This document shows, piece by piece, positions 33,597-41,585 of a stretch of DNA of 64,000 nucleotides (positions are counted from its first letter, which is position 1; each line of letters starts with the position of its first letter). Below the pieces are notes generated by a model. The model was not told the origin of the DNA. It searched no databases and was given only the letters and a program-made list of their open reading frames with translations. The stretch spans positions 186,001 through 250,000 of the forward strand of contig NZ_WUEK01000008.1 of assembly GCF_009823805.1 (NCBI RefSeq), given 5' to 3'. The position numbers and the translations under genes are program-made. Source of the stretch: Nocardioides flavescens. GTDB lineage: Bacteria > Actinomycetota > Actinomycetes > Propionibacteriales > Nocardioidaceae.

Positions 33597-34797
33597 GGTA
33601 GGTCGGCACCTCGTCGGTGAAGGTGTCGCCGGACAGCAGCTGCACGGCGGTGGTGTGCTCGAACAGCTCGCCCGACTTGGCGTGGCGGAACCACACCAGG
33701 TCGCCGATCGCGAGCCCGCCGGCCGGGTGGCCGGTCAGCGGCGTCTGCACCTCGCCCGCGCCCTCGAGCCCGGTGAGCTGCAACCCGGCCGGTGCCCACG
33801 GGGTCGGCAGCCGGTCGCGTCCGCTGGCCCCCGAGGCGACCAGGCCGCCGCCGTGGACCGTGGCGACGTCGGCCGAGGGGCGGCGGGTGACCGGGAGCCC
33901 GAAGAACGCCGCGGGCCGCGGGTCGAACGACGCGTAGTGGTCGAAGAGCGTGGGGGCGAGCAGTCCCGAGCCGGCGGACACCTCGGTCACGACCGGGTCG
34001 GCCGCAGCCTCCTCGACGTCGCCCGACCCCCCGGCGTTCCAGAGCTCCAGCCGGACGCCGTCGGCCGCGAGCGCGTCGGAGATCGAACGGCGGCGCTCCT
34101 GGAGCTGGGTGAGCGACAGGGCCTTGATGCGGCGTACGACGACGCTCTTGGCGCGCTGGGTCGGCACCTGGTCCTGGACCCCGGCGACCTGGCCCTCGTA
34201 GGTCATCGCCCCGACCAGGCGGAACCCGTCGCGATCGCGCACCGCGCGGGCCAGCGCGAGCACGTCCTGGGCGTCGTAGAGCGGCGAACGCTTGGGTCCG
34301 ACGTGCTGACGCCCCATGCGCAGGCCCGCGTCGACGTCGATCGCGACCCGGACGGGCACGGCGTGCGAGGCACGCACCGAGTCGACCACGTCGAGGTGGG
34401 CGACGTCGTCGACCATCAGCGTGACGCGGGCGGCGGCGGTCGGGGAGGCCACGAGGCGCTGCAGCGCGGCCCGGTCGACGGTGGGGTAGGCGACGAGCAG
34501 GTCGTCGCACACGCCGGCGCCCTCGAGCCACAGGGCCTCGGCGAGGGTGAAGGCGAGCACGCCGCGGAACCCGTCGCGCGCCAGGGCCCGCTCGATGAGC
34601 GCCGGCACCCGCAGCGACTTCGACGCCACCCGGATCGGCACGCCGTGGGCGCGGCGCAGCAGGTCGTCGGCGTTGGCGTCGAACGCGTCGAGGTCCACGA
34701 CGACGAGCGGGGTGCTCATCGGCTCCGGGTGCGCCGCGACGGCGGCTCCGAGCCGGGCCCAGAGCCGGTTGCGCTCGAACGCGCTGGACGCGCTCAC
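33574..34797 (-). CDS. PLP-dependent amino acid deaminase/aldolase, D-threonine-aldolase-like
   Basis: A 407-residue alanine-racemase-fold enzyme. The N-terminal barrel begins PLVVVDLDAFDANADDLLRRA, with the PLP lysine in IRVASKSLRVP (about residue 58). MTYEGQVAGV, VRLELWNAGGSGD and EVSAGSGLLAPTLFDHY carry the phosphate and substrate contacts, and a C-terminal beta domain has the metal-site His/Asp region (FRHAKSGELFEH). The family contains D-threonine aldolases and D-serine dehydratases; the actual substrate is not predictable. GTG 34797 overlaps the stop of the membrane-protein gene (GTGA). Confidence 0.85.
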   Translation of the reverse strand: MSASSAFERNRLWARLGAAVAAHPEPMSTPLVVVDLDAFDANADDLLRRAHGVPIRVASKSLRVPALIERALARDGFRGVLAFTLAEALWLEGAGVCDDLLVAYPTVDRAALQRLVASPTAAARVTLMVDDVAHLDVVDSVRASHAVPVRVAIDVDAGLRMGRQHVGPKRSPLYDAQDVLALARAVRDRDGFRLVGAMTYEGQVAGVQDQVPTQRAKSVVVRRIKALSLTQLQERRRSISDALAADGVRLELWNAGGSGDVEEAAADPVVTEVSAGSGLLAPTLFDHYASFDPRPAAFFGLPVTRRPSADVATVHGGGLVASGASGRDRLPTPWAPAGLQLTGLEGAGEVQTPLTGHPAGGLAIGDLVWFRHAKSGELFEHTTAVQLLSGDTFTDEVPTYRGHGLAF

Positions 34798-35243
34798 TCG
34801 ATGCCCCGGCGGCGCAGCAGCGCCTCGATGTCGGCCATGTCGTCACCCGCCGTGTCACGCGCGCCGCCGGCCCCGGGGGCCGGTGTGCGGGACGCCGGGA
34901 TCTGCGCAGTACGACGCGCCGCGGGGCGGGCGGGTGCACCACCGAGCTCTCGGGCCCGCAGCCCGCCGGCGACCACGAAGCACAGCGCGGCGACCCCGAG
35001 CACGCCGAGCCCGATCCACGTCAGCGGGTCCCATGCGAGCCCGCCCGCCCACGAGCCGACCGCGTCGACGATGCGCGTGACCATGCGCAGCGAGTCGGTG
35101 AGCAGCAGCCCCAGCGGCACGAGCGTGAGCCCCAGCATGCGCAGCCCGGCCACTGCGCTGCGGCGCCGGAACGCCCACGCCGTGCCCAGCCCTCCGACGG
35201 CGGTCAGGGTCAGCGTCAGAGCGCCCCAGGCCACGGTGTCCAT
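34794..35243 (-). CDS. small membrane protein, unknown family
   Basis: The 149-residue protein has three hydrophobic segments (ALTLTLTAVGGLGTAWAF, GLRMLGLTLVPLGLLLTDSL, WIGLGVLGVAALCFVVAGGL) and a cytoplasmic Ala/Pro/Arg-rich tail ending in a conserved-looking acidic-basic helix (DMADIEALLRRRGIE). I do not recognise a function. ATG 35243 is seven bases after TAGGCT (35251-35256 on the minus strand), which makes it the head of the operon with the aldolase and kinase. The unusual tail suggests a protein contact on the inner face, an inference only. Confidence 0.75.
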   Translation of the reverse strand: MDTVAWGALTLTLTAVGGLGTAWAFRRRSAVAGLRMLGLTLVPLGLLLTDSLRMVTRIVDAVGSWAGGLAWDPLTWIGLGVLGVAALCFVVAGGLRARELGGAPARPAARRTAQIPASRTPAPGAGGARDTAGDDMADIEALLRRRGIE

Positions 35244-35250
35244 GAGATCC

Positions 35251-35256
35251 AGCCTA
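35251..35256 (-). promoter_or_regulatory. -10 element (TAGGCT) of leaderless membrane-protein operon
   Basis: Seven bases before the ATG at 35243 on the minus strand. Confidence 0.6.
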
Positions 35257-35295
35257 GAGAGAACCGGGGCGAGTGGCCGGCCGGACTCCCGGTCC

Positions 35296-35481
35296 CGGTG
35301 GTCGAGGAGGAAAGTCGCCGCGGTGGTTGAGGAGGTTGCGCAGCAACCGTCTCGAAACCACTGTCAGTGAGGGGAGTGGTTTCGAGACAGGACTTCGTCC
35401 TTCCTCAACCACCGGGGGTCATGACTTCGTCCTTCCTCAACCACCGGGGGTCATGACCTCGTCCTTCCTCGACCACCGGGG
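35296..35481. repeat. cluster of fixed-flank/variable-hairpin elements and 32-bp tandem copies
   Basis: Full element A 35321-35359 has flanks GTGGTTGAGGAGG and CGTCTCGAAACCAC around the hairpin GGTTGC-GCA-GCAACC. Element B 35374-35410 is the same family inverted, with inner hairpin AGGAC-TTC-GTCCT. A truncated left end lies at 35296-35308. Downstream, a 32-bp unit including part of B is exactly duplicated (35389-35420, 35421-35452) and repeated a third time with changes (35453-35481). The cluster occupies the 246-bp gap between two minus-strand units. Confidence 0.88.
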
Positions 35482-35489
35482 GACACCGG

Positions 35490-36662
35490 TCAGGCCGACG
35501 CGACCACCGGTCCGGCCGAGGCGCGCTCGACGGCACGGGCGAGGCGCGGCATCACGCCCTCGGCGAACTGCCAGGCCTCCTCGACGTGCGGATAGCCGGA
35601 CAGGATGAACTCGTCGATGCCGAGCGCGTGGTACTCCGCCAGCCGCTCGGCCACCTCGTCGTGCGAGCCGACGAGGGCCGTCCCGGCCCCGCCGCGGACC
35701 AACCCGACGCCGGACCACAGGTTGGGGGAGACCTCGAGCTCACGGGCCTCGGTGAACGCCGTGCGGCCGCCGCGCAGCGCCTGCATGCGCGCTTGCCCGG
35801 TCGACTCGGAGGCGTTGAGCGCCTGCTGGGCCGCCGCCACGGTGGCGGGGTCGAGACCGTCGAGGAGCCACTGGGCGTGGCGCCACGCCTCCTGCGACGT
35901 GTCGCGCGACAGGGTGTGGATGCGCAGCCCGAAGCGCAGCGTGCGGCCCTGCGCACGCGCCAAGCCCCGCATCCAGTCGAGCTTCTCGGCCACCAGCACC
36001 GGGGGCTCCCCCCAGGTCAGGTAGACGTCGGCGTGCTGGGCCGCGACCGGTCCGGCCGGGCCCGACGAGCCCCCGAAGTAGATGTCGGGTCGAGGGTCCA
36101 CGCCACCGCTGACCATCGCACCCTCCGTCTGGAAGAAGCGGCCGTCGAAGTCGAACGGCGCCTGCTCCCAGGTGCCGCGCAGGACGCGGAGGAACTCCTC
36201 GGTCCGCGCGTACCGCACCTCCTTCGGGTCGGTGTCGCCGAAGCGGGCCTGCTCGCGCGGCTCGCCGCCGGTGACGATGTTGAGCATCAGCCGCCCGCCG
36301 GAGATCCGCTGGTAGGCCGCCGCCATCTGCGCGGCGAGCACCGGGTTGATCACCCCGGGCCGGAACGCCACGAGGAACTTCAGCCGCGTCGTCTCGCGCA
36401 GCAGGGCCGCGGTGGTGATCCAGGCGTCCTCGCAGAACGTGCCGGTGGGCGTCAGCACCCCCTCGAAGCCGAGCTTCTCCGCCGTGCGGGCGACGTCGGC
36501 GAGGTAGTCGATGCTGGGCTCGCGGAAGCCGTGCGCGAGGGTCTCCCTCAGCCCGCCCTTGACGGCGCCGGGCACGCCCTGGCCGGCGCCGACGAGCGAG
36601 CGGGAGTCGCCCGAGGTCGGCAGGAACCAGTGCAGCCTGGGCGCGCGCTCGCCCGCCGTCAC
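35490..36662 (-). CDS. ssuD: FMNH2-dependent alkanesulfonate monooxygenase
   Basis: Releases sulfite from alkanesulfonates using reduced flavin and O2, for sulfur scavenging. The 390-residue bacterial-luciferase-like barrel begins LHWFLPTSGDSRSL, has YLADVARTAEKLGFEGVLTPTGT, the active-site region NIVTGGEPREQARFGD and YFGGSSGPAGPVAA, and ends in EEAWQFAEGVMPRL. GTG 36662 overlaps the ssuA stop (GTGA). It is the last gene of ssuCBAD. The partner flavin reductase SsuE is not encoded in the window. Confidence 0.96.
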   Translation of the reverse strand: MTAGERAPRLHWFLPTSGDSRSLVGAGQGVPGAVKGGLRETLAHGFREPSIDYLADVARTAEKLGFEGVLTPTGTFCEDAWITTAALLRETTRLKFLVAFRPGVINPVLAAQMAAAYQRISGGRLMLNIVTGGEPREQARFGDTDPKEVRYARTEEFLRVLRGTWEQAPFDFDGRFFQTEGAMVSGGVDPRPDIYFGGSSGPAGPVAAQHADVYLTWGEPPVLVAEKLDWMRGLARAQGRTLRFGLRIHTLSRDTSQEAWRHAQWLLDGLDPATVAAAQQALNASESTGQARMQALRGGRTAFTEARELEVSPNLWSGVGLVRGGAGTALVGSHDEVAERLAEYHALGIDEFILSGYPHVEEAWQFAEGVMPRLARAVERASAGPVVASA

Positions 36663-37693
36663 GAGCTGGCCGCCGGGGCCTTGGCGGCGAGGGTGACGTC
36701 GTCGAACTCGTCGGTGAAGTAGTCGGTGAGGTCGACCTCCTCGGGGATGAGTCCGTTGGCGGCGAACGAGTCGGCCATCTCCTGCTCCGAGCTCACGACG
36801 GTGTCGTCGACCGGGAAGACGGTCACGGGCCGCTTCTTCGAGGCCGCCAGGGTGATCGACTCGTCGAGACCGGTGCCCTCCGACCAGACCTTCGCCCAGG
36901 CCTCGGGGTTCTCCGAGGCCCAGAGCTGGGCGCTGGTGATCCGCTCGAGGTAGTCGGAGAGGGCGGCCTTGGTCGCCGGGTCCTCGATGGCCGCGTCGGA
37001 GGCGACCTGGAACCCGTAGCCGTTGACGACGTCGTTGCCGGTGGCGATCACCTTCGCGCCCTCGCTGACCTCGGCCTGCGAGGTGAACGGCTCCCAGATC
37101 GCCCAGGCGTCGACGTGGCCCGCGCTGAACGCCGCGAGGGCGTCCGCGGGCTGGAGGTTCTCGACCGAGATGTCGGAGTACTTCAGCCCGGCCTCCTCGA
37201 GCTGGGCCAGCAGGTTGTAGTTGGCCGAGCTGCCCTGGGCGACGGCGACGCTCTTGCCCTTGAGCTGCGAGACGTCGGTGATGTCGGAGTCCTTCGGCAC
37301 CACGATGGCGTCGCCGAGGCCCGAGTAGGTCATGGCCTGCACGACCTTGAACTCACCGCCGGCGGCGGCGGCGAAGATCGGCGGGGTGTTGCCGACCTGG
37401 CCGACGTGGATCGCGTTGGTGTTGAGCGCCTCGAGCATCGGGGGGCCGGAGGTGAACTGCTTCCACTCGATCTTGTACGGCGTGTCGTCGAGCCCGGCGG
37501 CCTCCAGGATCGCCTGGGCGCTGGTGCCCTTCTGGTCGCCGACGATGAGGGTGACCTGGGACAGGTCCACCTCGCCGTCGTCGCTGACAGCGCCCTCGTT
37601 GCCGGTCGCCGAGCCGCCGCAGGCGCTCAGGGCGAGGGCCAGGGCGGCGAGGGCCGCCGGGATGGCGGTGAGACGGCGTCGTCGGGTGTTCAT
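36659..37693 (-). CDS. ssuA: sulfonate ABC transporter substrate-binding lipoprotein
   Basis: Captures alkanesulfonates outside the membrane for SsuBC. The 344-residue protein has a twin-Arg-like basic start, hydrophobic core and lipobox LSAC (Cys near residue 26). The mature part is the NMT1/SsuA-like two-lobe fold: VTLIVGDQKGTSAQAILEAAG, GNTPPIFAAAAGGEFKVVQA, LKGKSVAVAQGSSANYNLL and VDAWAIWEPFTSQAE. ATG 37693 overlaps the ssuB stop (ATGA) and sits just at the start of the signal peptide; the longer open frame upstream is ssuB sequence in another frame. Confidence 0.95.
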   Translation of the reverse strand: MNTRRRRLTAIPAALAALALALSACGGSATGNEGAVSDDGEVDLSQVTLIVGDQKGTSAQAILEAAGLDDTPYKIEWKQFTSGPPMLEALNTNAIHVGQVGNTPPIFAAAAGGEFKVVQAMTYSGLGDAIVVPKDSDITDVSQLKGKSVAVAQGSSANYNLLAQLEEAGLKYSDISVENLQPADALAAFSAGHVDAWAIWEPFTSQAEVSEGAKVIATGNDVVNGYGFQVASDAAIEDPATKAALSDYLERITSAQLWASENPEAWAKVWSEGTGLDESITLAASKKRPVTVFPVDDTVVSSEQEMADSFAANGLIPEEVDLTDYFTDEFDDVTLAAKAPAASS

Positions 37694-38538
37694 GCTGCTC
37701 CTCGGTCGTTGCCGGAACGGTCGTCCGGGCGGTTTCTGAGCTCGCCCGTGATGGGGTCGCGGTTCGGGTTGGGGGGAGTGGGCTGCACGCCCAGGGCGCT
37801 GAGGATCTCGGCGCGGGCGGTGGCGATCTCGGGCTTGGCGGGGTTGCGGTCCGAGCGGGGCGAGGTGATCTCCCAGGTGCGGGCCACCCGGCCCTCGTCG
37901 AGGACGACGAGCCGGTCGGCGAGGGCGAGGGCCTCGTCGACGTCGTGCGTCACGATCAGCACCGCCATGGAGTGGTGGCGCCACAGCTCGATGACGAGCT
38001 GGTGCATCTCGATGCGGGTGAGGGCGTCGAGGGCGCTGAACGGCTCGTCCAGCAGGAGCAGCCGGGGGTTGCTCACCAAGGCGCGGGCCAGCGAGACGCG
38101 CTGGGCCTGCCCGCCGGAGAGCTGCAGGGGCCAGGCGTGGAGCTTCTCGGTCAGGCTCACCTCGGCCAGGGTCTGCTCGGCGCGCTCGTGGCGGACCCCC
38201 TTCTCGGGGGTGTTGAGCAGCGCCAGCGCGACGTTCTCGCGCACGTCGCGCCAGGGCAGCAGCCGAGGCTCCTGGAAGGCGACCGCTGTGCGCCCGTGCA
38301 GCTCCACCTCGCCGGGCGGGGTCGGGTCGAGGCGCGCGAGGCTGCGCAGCAGTGTCGACTTGCCGCACCCGGACCGGCCGAGCAGGGCGACGAACTCGCC
38401 ATGGCGGATGTCGAGGTCGATCCCGCGCAGCACCTGGTGGCGTCCGAAGGCGCGGTGGTGGTCGCGCACCCGGGCGACGTACGTCGAGGCGTCGGCCGAC
38501 GGCGCGGCGGTGGTGGGGGACGTCTTCAGGAACGCCAT
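37690..38538 (-). CDS. ssuB: sulfonate ABC transporter ATP-binding protein
   Basis: Powers sulfonate import. The 282-residue ATPase has Walker A LLGRSGCGKSTLL (about residues 53-65), Q-loop FQEPRLLPW, signature LSGGQAQRVSLARAL, Walker B LLLLDEPFSALD and switch VTHDVDEAL, all intact, with a Pro/Arg-rich C-terminal tail. ATG 38538 lies 13 bases inside the end of ssuC. The gene order ssuC-ssuB-ssuA-ssuD differs from the enterobacterial EADCB order but keeps the functional set. Confidence 0.96.
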   Translation of the reverse strand: MAFLKTSPTTAAPSADASTYVARVRDHHRAFGRHQVLRGIDLDIRHGEFVALLGRSGCGKSTLLRSLARLDPTPPGEVELHGRTAVAFQEPRLLPWRDVRENVALALLNTPEKGVRHERAEQTLAEVSLTEKLHAWPLQLSGGQAQRVSLARALVSNPRLLLLDEPFSALDALTRIEMHQLVIELWRHHSMAVLIVTHDVDEALALADRLVVLDEGRVARTWEITSPRSDRNPAKPEIATARAEILSALGVQPTPPNPNRDPITGELRNRPDDRSGNDRGAA

Positions 38539-39356
38539 GCCAGCGCCCTCCGTTCGAATGCGCGGACGACGCCGTCGGTGGCGAGGCCCAGCAGGGCGTA
38601 CACGGCGAGGCCGACCACGATGACGTCGGTCTCGAGGAACTCGCGCGCGTCGTTGATGAGGTAGCCGAGCCCGGACTTGGCCGAGACGGTCTCGGCGACG
38701 ATGAGCGAGAGCCAGGCGATGCCGAGGCTCTGGCGCAGCCCGGTGAGGGTCTGGGGGAGCGCGCCGGGGATCACGACGTGGCGCAGGCGCTGGCCCCAGG
38801 TGAGGTTCATCGAGCGGGCCGCCTCGATCATCTTGCGGTCGATGCCGCGGATGCCGGCGAAGGTGTTGAGGTAGAGCGGGAAGCAGACGCCCATCGCGAT
38901 GAGGGTGATCTTGGGCGTCTCGCCGATGCCGAACCAGATGATGAACAGCGGGATGAGGCCGAAGTGGGGGAGCGTGCGCAGCATCTGCATCGGCGGGTCG
39001 ATCGCGTGCTCGCCGACGCGCCAGAGCCCGGCCACGACCGCGAGGGTCGTCCCGATCGCGCCCCCGATCACGAACCCGAGCGCGACGCGCTGCAGGGAGG
39101 TCAGCGTCGCCTCGATGAGCGTGCCGTCCTCGACCAGCTCGAGCGCACGCCGGGCGATGTCGACCGGCGCGGCGAGCGTGCGGGGGTCGATGACGCCGGC
39201 GCTGCTGAGCAGCTGCCAGATCGCGACGATCGCGACTGGTGAGACCCAGCGCGCGAACACGTTCAGGCGCGAGCGGGGCCGCGGTGGTCGCGGCGGGGGT
39301 CTGTCGATGCGGCCCGCGAGCTGGGCCGCTCCAAGCGTGAGGCTCATGGGCGTCAT
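38526..39356 (-). CDS. ssuC: sulfonate ABC transporter permease
   Basis: Membrane channel of the sulfonate importer. The 276-residue protein has a Pro/Arg-rich cytoplasmic start and about six membrane segments (WVSPVAIVAIWQLLSSAGVI, VALGFVIGGAIGTTLAVVAGLW, and others), with the EAA-type coupling loop EAARSMNLTWGQRLRHVVIPGALPQ near residue 180. ATG 39356 is used; ATG 39347 four residues in is an alternative. It heads the ssu operon and is preceded by an AT-richer region with a dyad that overlaps a -10 candidate. Confidence 0.94.
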   Translation of the reverse strand: MTPMSLTLGAAQLAGRIDRPPPRPPRPRSRLNVFARWVSPVAIVAIWQLLSSAGVIDPRTLAAPVDIARRALELVEDGTLIEATLTSLQRVALGFVIGGAIGTTLAVVAGLWRVGEHAIDPPMQMLRTLPHFGLIPLFIIWFGIGETPKITLIAMGVCFPLYLNTFAGIRGIDRKMIEAARSMNLTWGQRLRHVVIPGALPQTLTGLRQSLGIAWLSLIVAETVSAKSGLGYLINDAREFLETDVIVVGLAVYALLGLATDGVVRAFERRALAWRS

Positions 39357-39358
39357 CG

Positions 39359-39378
39359 TTACTGATCAAAGACAGTAA
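39359..39378 (-). promoter_or_regulatory. dyad TTACTG-N8-CAGTAA over the ssu promoter
   Basis: A perfect 6-bp inverted repeat with 8-bp spacing lies directly upstream of ssuC. On the minus strand TACTGT within it is a -10 candidate, so a bound regulator would block or recruit polymerase. The locus is unusually A/T-rich for this window. Confidence 0.5.
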
Positions 39379-39433
39379 AGACAACTCAGACACTCCACTT
39401 ATGAGTCGTTTCTCCTGCGCAGGCCCGCCCGTC

Positions 39434-39439
39434 TACCGT
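39434..39439 (+). promoter_or_regulatory. -10 element (TACCGT) before SseB-like gene
   Basis: Six bases before GTG 39446; supports that start instead of an in-frame ATG at 39401. Confidence 0.6.
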
Positions 39440-39445
39440 GACGGG

Positions 39446-39901
39446 GTGGACGGAGGCCCTCGGCGCGACCTGCTCTCGGGTGTCGGCGACCCCGACGACC
39501 GCGGCGAGCCCGACGTGGCACTCACCGCCGCCCTCGCGGCGTACGCCGACATGCCGGACGCGCGCACCGAGGCGGCCGTCCTGGCCGCACTGGGCGGTGC
39601 GCGGCTGCTGGTGCCGGTCGTGGCCGCACTCGGCGAGGCCGAGACCGACCCCGACGGGCTGGTGCGCGACAAGTCCGCCGACATGGCCGCGGTGCTCATG
39701 CGCGGGCGCGACGGGCGGACCGCACTGCTCGCCTTCACCGGTCTCGAGTCGATGCGCCGCTGGGACCCCGACGCGCGTCCGGTGCCGGTCCCGGCCCACG
39801 TCGCCGCCCAGGCCGCGCTCCAGGACGGCGCGGCGGCGCTGCTGCTCGACGTCGCCGGCCCGGTGGCCTACGCGGCGTCGGTTTCGGTGTCGGCGGAATG
39901 A
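39446..39901 (+). CDS. SseB-family protein
   Basis: The 151-residue protein fits the SseB N-terminal domain family: DVALTAALAAYADMPD, LLVPVVAALGEAE, an acidic-Lys turn RDKSADMAAVLMRGRDGRTALLAFTG, and SMRRWDPDARPVPVPAHVAAQAAL with LLLDVAGPV near the end. The family is cytosolic and of uncertain function. It commonly sits just before infC in actinobacteria, as here (gap to the infC promoter only a few bases). GTG 39446 follows TACCGT by six bases; an upstream ATG at 39401 lies before the promoter. Confidence 0.85.
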   Translation: MDGGPRRDLLSGVGDPDDRGEPDVALTAALAAYADMPDARTEAAVLAALGGARLLVPVVAALGEAETDPDGLVRDKSADMAAVLMRGRDGRTALLAFTGLESMRRWDPDARPVPVPAHVAAQAALQDGAAALLLDVAGPVAYAASVSVSAE

Positions 39902-39906
39902 TCGGT

Positions 39907-39912
39907 TAGCAT
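39907..39912 (+). promoter_or_regulatory. infC operon -10 element (TAGCAT)
   Basis: Would start transcription near 39918, leaving a leader of about 255 bases before infC, far longer than any other leader in the window. Confidence 0.55.
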
Positions 39913-40082
39913 CGAGCGTTGACCGATCAGCGTGCCCTCGGGTGCGCCGATCACAAGCGGATGACAGCGACATCGTCTCCCACCCGCATCGACCACCAGC
40001 ACGACAGGTCGTCGGGTCCGGTCCAGGTGGCTCGGCCACGTGCACGACGTCTCGACGTCGTGCCCGGCCCCGAGCGCCCTCC

Positions 40083-40117
40083 GGCCTCCGCTTGCGACGC
40101 GGAGGCCTTTCTCATTT
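40083..40117 (+). terminator. attenuator-like terminator in the infC leader
   Basis: GGCCTCCGC (40083-40091) and GCGGAGGCC (40099-40107) form a perfect 9-bp stem with loop TTGCGAC, followed by TTTCTCATTT. It lies inside the infC leader, 67 bases before the infC start, so it would end transcription early unless an upstream structure prevents it. Confidence 0.75.
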
Positions 40118-40174
40118 CGCTCCAGCTGAGATGGGCCCGGCCTCCGGACCAGTCACCGACCAGCAGGAGGACAC

Positions 40175-40858
40175 ATCAGCACCGAGCTTCGTATCAACGA
40201 CCGGATCCGGGTACCCGAGGTCCGCCTCGTTGGTCCCAATGGAGAGACCGTCGGCATCGTGCCGACGGACCAGGCGCTCAAGCTCGCGCAGGAGGCCGAC
40301 CTCGACCTCGTCGAGATCGCCCCGCAGGGCAAGCCCCCGGTCTGCAAGCTCATGGACTACGGGAAGTTCAAGTACGAGAACGCCCAGAAGGCCCGTGAGG
40401 CCCGCCGGAACCAGACGAACGTGATCATCAAGGAGATGAAGCTTCGTCCCAAGATCGACGCGCACGACTACGAGACCAAGAAGGGTCACGTGGTGCGCTT
40501 CCTCAAGGCCGGCGACAAGGTCAAGATCACGATCATGTTCCGCGGTCGCGAGCAGCACCGTCCCGAGCTCGGGTTCCGGCTGCTGCAGCGCCTCGCCGAG
40601 GACGTGACGGACCTGGGCTTCGTGGAGTCCTCGCCCAAGCAGGACGGGCGCAACATGATCATGGTGCTCGGCCCGCACAAGAAGAAGGCCGAGGCCAAGG
40701 TCGACGCCAAGGCGGCCAAGGAGGAGCGCGCCGCCGAGCGCGCCGAGGCCGCCGCCGAGGAGGCCGCCGAGAAGGCGACCGCCCGCGCCGCCGGCCCGGT
40801 CGCCCAGAAGAAGGAGCGCGGTCGCTCCGAGAACCTCGACCCCGAGATCGAGGCCTGA
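40175..40858 (+). CDS. infC: translation initiation factor IF-3
   Basis: Keeps the small ribosomal subunit free and rejects wrong start codons. The N-terminal domain begins [23 protein letters not shown], the linker has [15 protein letters not shown], and the C-terminal domain has [18 protein letters not shown] long Ala/Glu/Lys-rich tail (residues ~170-227) is typical of actinobacteria. The start is ATC 40175, four bases after a perfect AGGAGG: no ATG, GTG or TTG lies between it and conserved sequence, and infC is known for AUU/AUC/AUA starts through which IF-3 represses its own translation. The operon continues with rpmI and rplT. Confidence 0.95.
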   Translation: MSTELRINDRIRVPEVRLVGPNGETVGIVPTDQALKLAQEADLDLVEIAPQGKPPVCKLMDYGKFKYENAQKAREARRNQTNVIIKEMKLRPKIDAHDYETKKGHVVRFLKAGDKVKITIMFRGREQHRPELGFRLLQRLAEDVTDLGFVESSPKQDGRNMIMVLGPHKKKAEAKVDAKAAKEERAAERAEAAAEEAAEKATARAAGPVAQKKERGRSENLDPEIEA

Positions 40859-40953
40859 ACCACCCGCCGTTCAGCACAGCGCGAGCCGGTCGGCACCCCG
40901 ATCGGCACCCACACGACGTACGCCGTACGCCCGCACCACCCAAGGAGAGAACC

Positions 40954-41148
40954 ATGCCCAAGAACAAGACGCACTCGGGCGCGAGCAAGCGCTTCCGGGT
41001 GACCGGATCGGGCAAGATCCGCCGCCAGAAGGCCGGCCTGCGCCACAACCTGGAGAAGAAGCCCTCCAACGTCACGCGTCGCCTGTCGGGCACCGCCGAG
41101 GTGGCCAAGGCCGACGTCAAGCGCGCGAAGAAGATGCTGGGTCTCTGA
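40954..41148 (+). CDS. rpmI: 50S ribosomal protein L35
   Basis: A 64-residue basic ribosomal protein. [24 protein letters not shown] at the start and a C-terminus ending AKKMLGL are typical. ATG 40954 follows AAGGAGAGAACC, a good Shine-Dalgarno. It lies between infC and rplT; the 95-bp gap before it holds no other gene. Confidence 0.98.
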   Translation: MPKNKTHSGASKRFRVTGSGKIRRQKAGLRHNLEKKPSNVTRRLSGTAEVAKADVKRAKKMLGL

Positions 41149-41192
41149 GCCCTGCTCAGTCCCCGGTTCGAAGACACACGAGGAGCTAGAAG

Positions 41193-41585
41193 ATGGCACG
41201 CGTCAAGCGCGCAGTGAACGCCCAGAAGAAGCGTCGGACCACCCTCGAGCGCGCCAGCGGCTACCGCGGCCAGCGCTCGCGGCTGTACCGCAAGGCCAAG
41301 GAGCAGGTCACCCACTCCCTGGTCTACAGCTACAACGACCGCCGCAAGAACAAGGGCAACTTCCGCCGCCTGTGGATCCAGCGGATCAACGCCGCGGCCC
41401 GCGCCCAGGGCATGACCTACAACCGGTTCATCCAGGGCCTCGGCCTCGCCGGTGTCGAGGTCGACCGCAAGATCCTGGCCGAGCTCGCCGTCAACGACAT
41501 CGCCGCGTTCAACGCGCTCGTCGAGACCGCGAAGGCCGCGCTGCCGGACGACGTCAACGCGCCCAAGGTCGAGGCCTCGGCCTGA
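41193..41585 (+). CDS. rplT: 50S ribosomal protein L20
   Basis: Primary rRNA-binding protein of the large subunit; in several bacteria it also represses the infC-rpmI-rplT mRNA. The 130-residue protein starts [19 protein letters not shown] and has the usual [19 protein letters not shown] segment, with a short variable acidic tail. ATG 41193 follows AGGAGC. The stop overlaps the proposed CTG start of the following methyltransferase gene. Confidence 0.98.
   Translation: MARVKRAVNAQKKRRTTLERASGYRGQRSRLYRKAKEQVTHSLVYSYNDRRKNKGNFRRLWIQRINAAARAQGMTYNRFIQGLGLAGVEVDRKILAELAVNDIAAFNALVETAKAALPDDVNAPKVEASA

Noticed and set aside
32997..34942. 509-codon minus-strand frame over the aldolase gene (33413-34942)
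   Set aside because: Arg/Pro-rich shadow; the overlapping frame 33574-34797 encodes a complete PLP enzyme.
39919..40398. 160-codon frame from TTG 39919 across the infC leader as a gene
   Set aside because: It runs through the attenuator hairpin and 220 bases into infC in another frame; its composition (Arg/Pro/Ala) is that of a shadow of GC-rich coding DNA.
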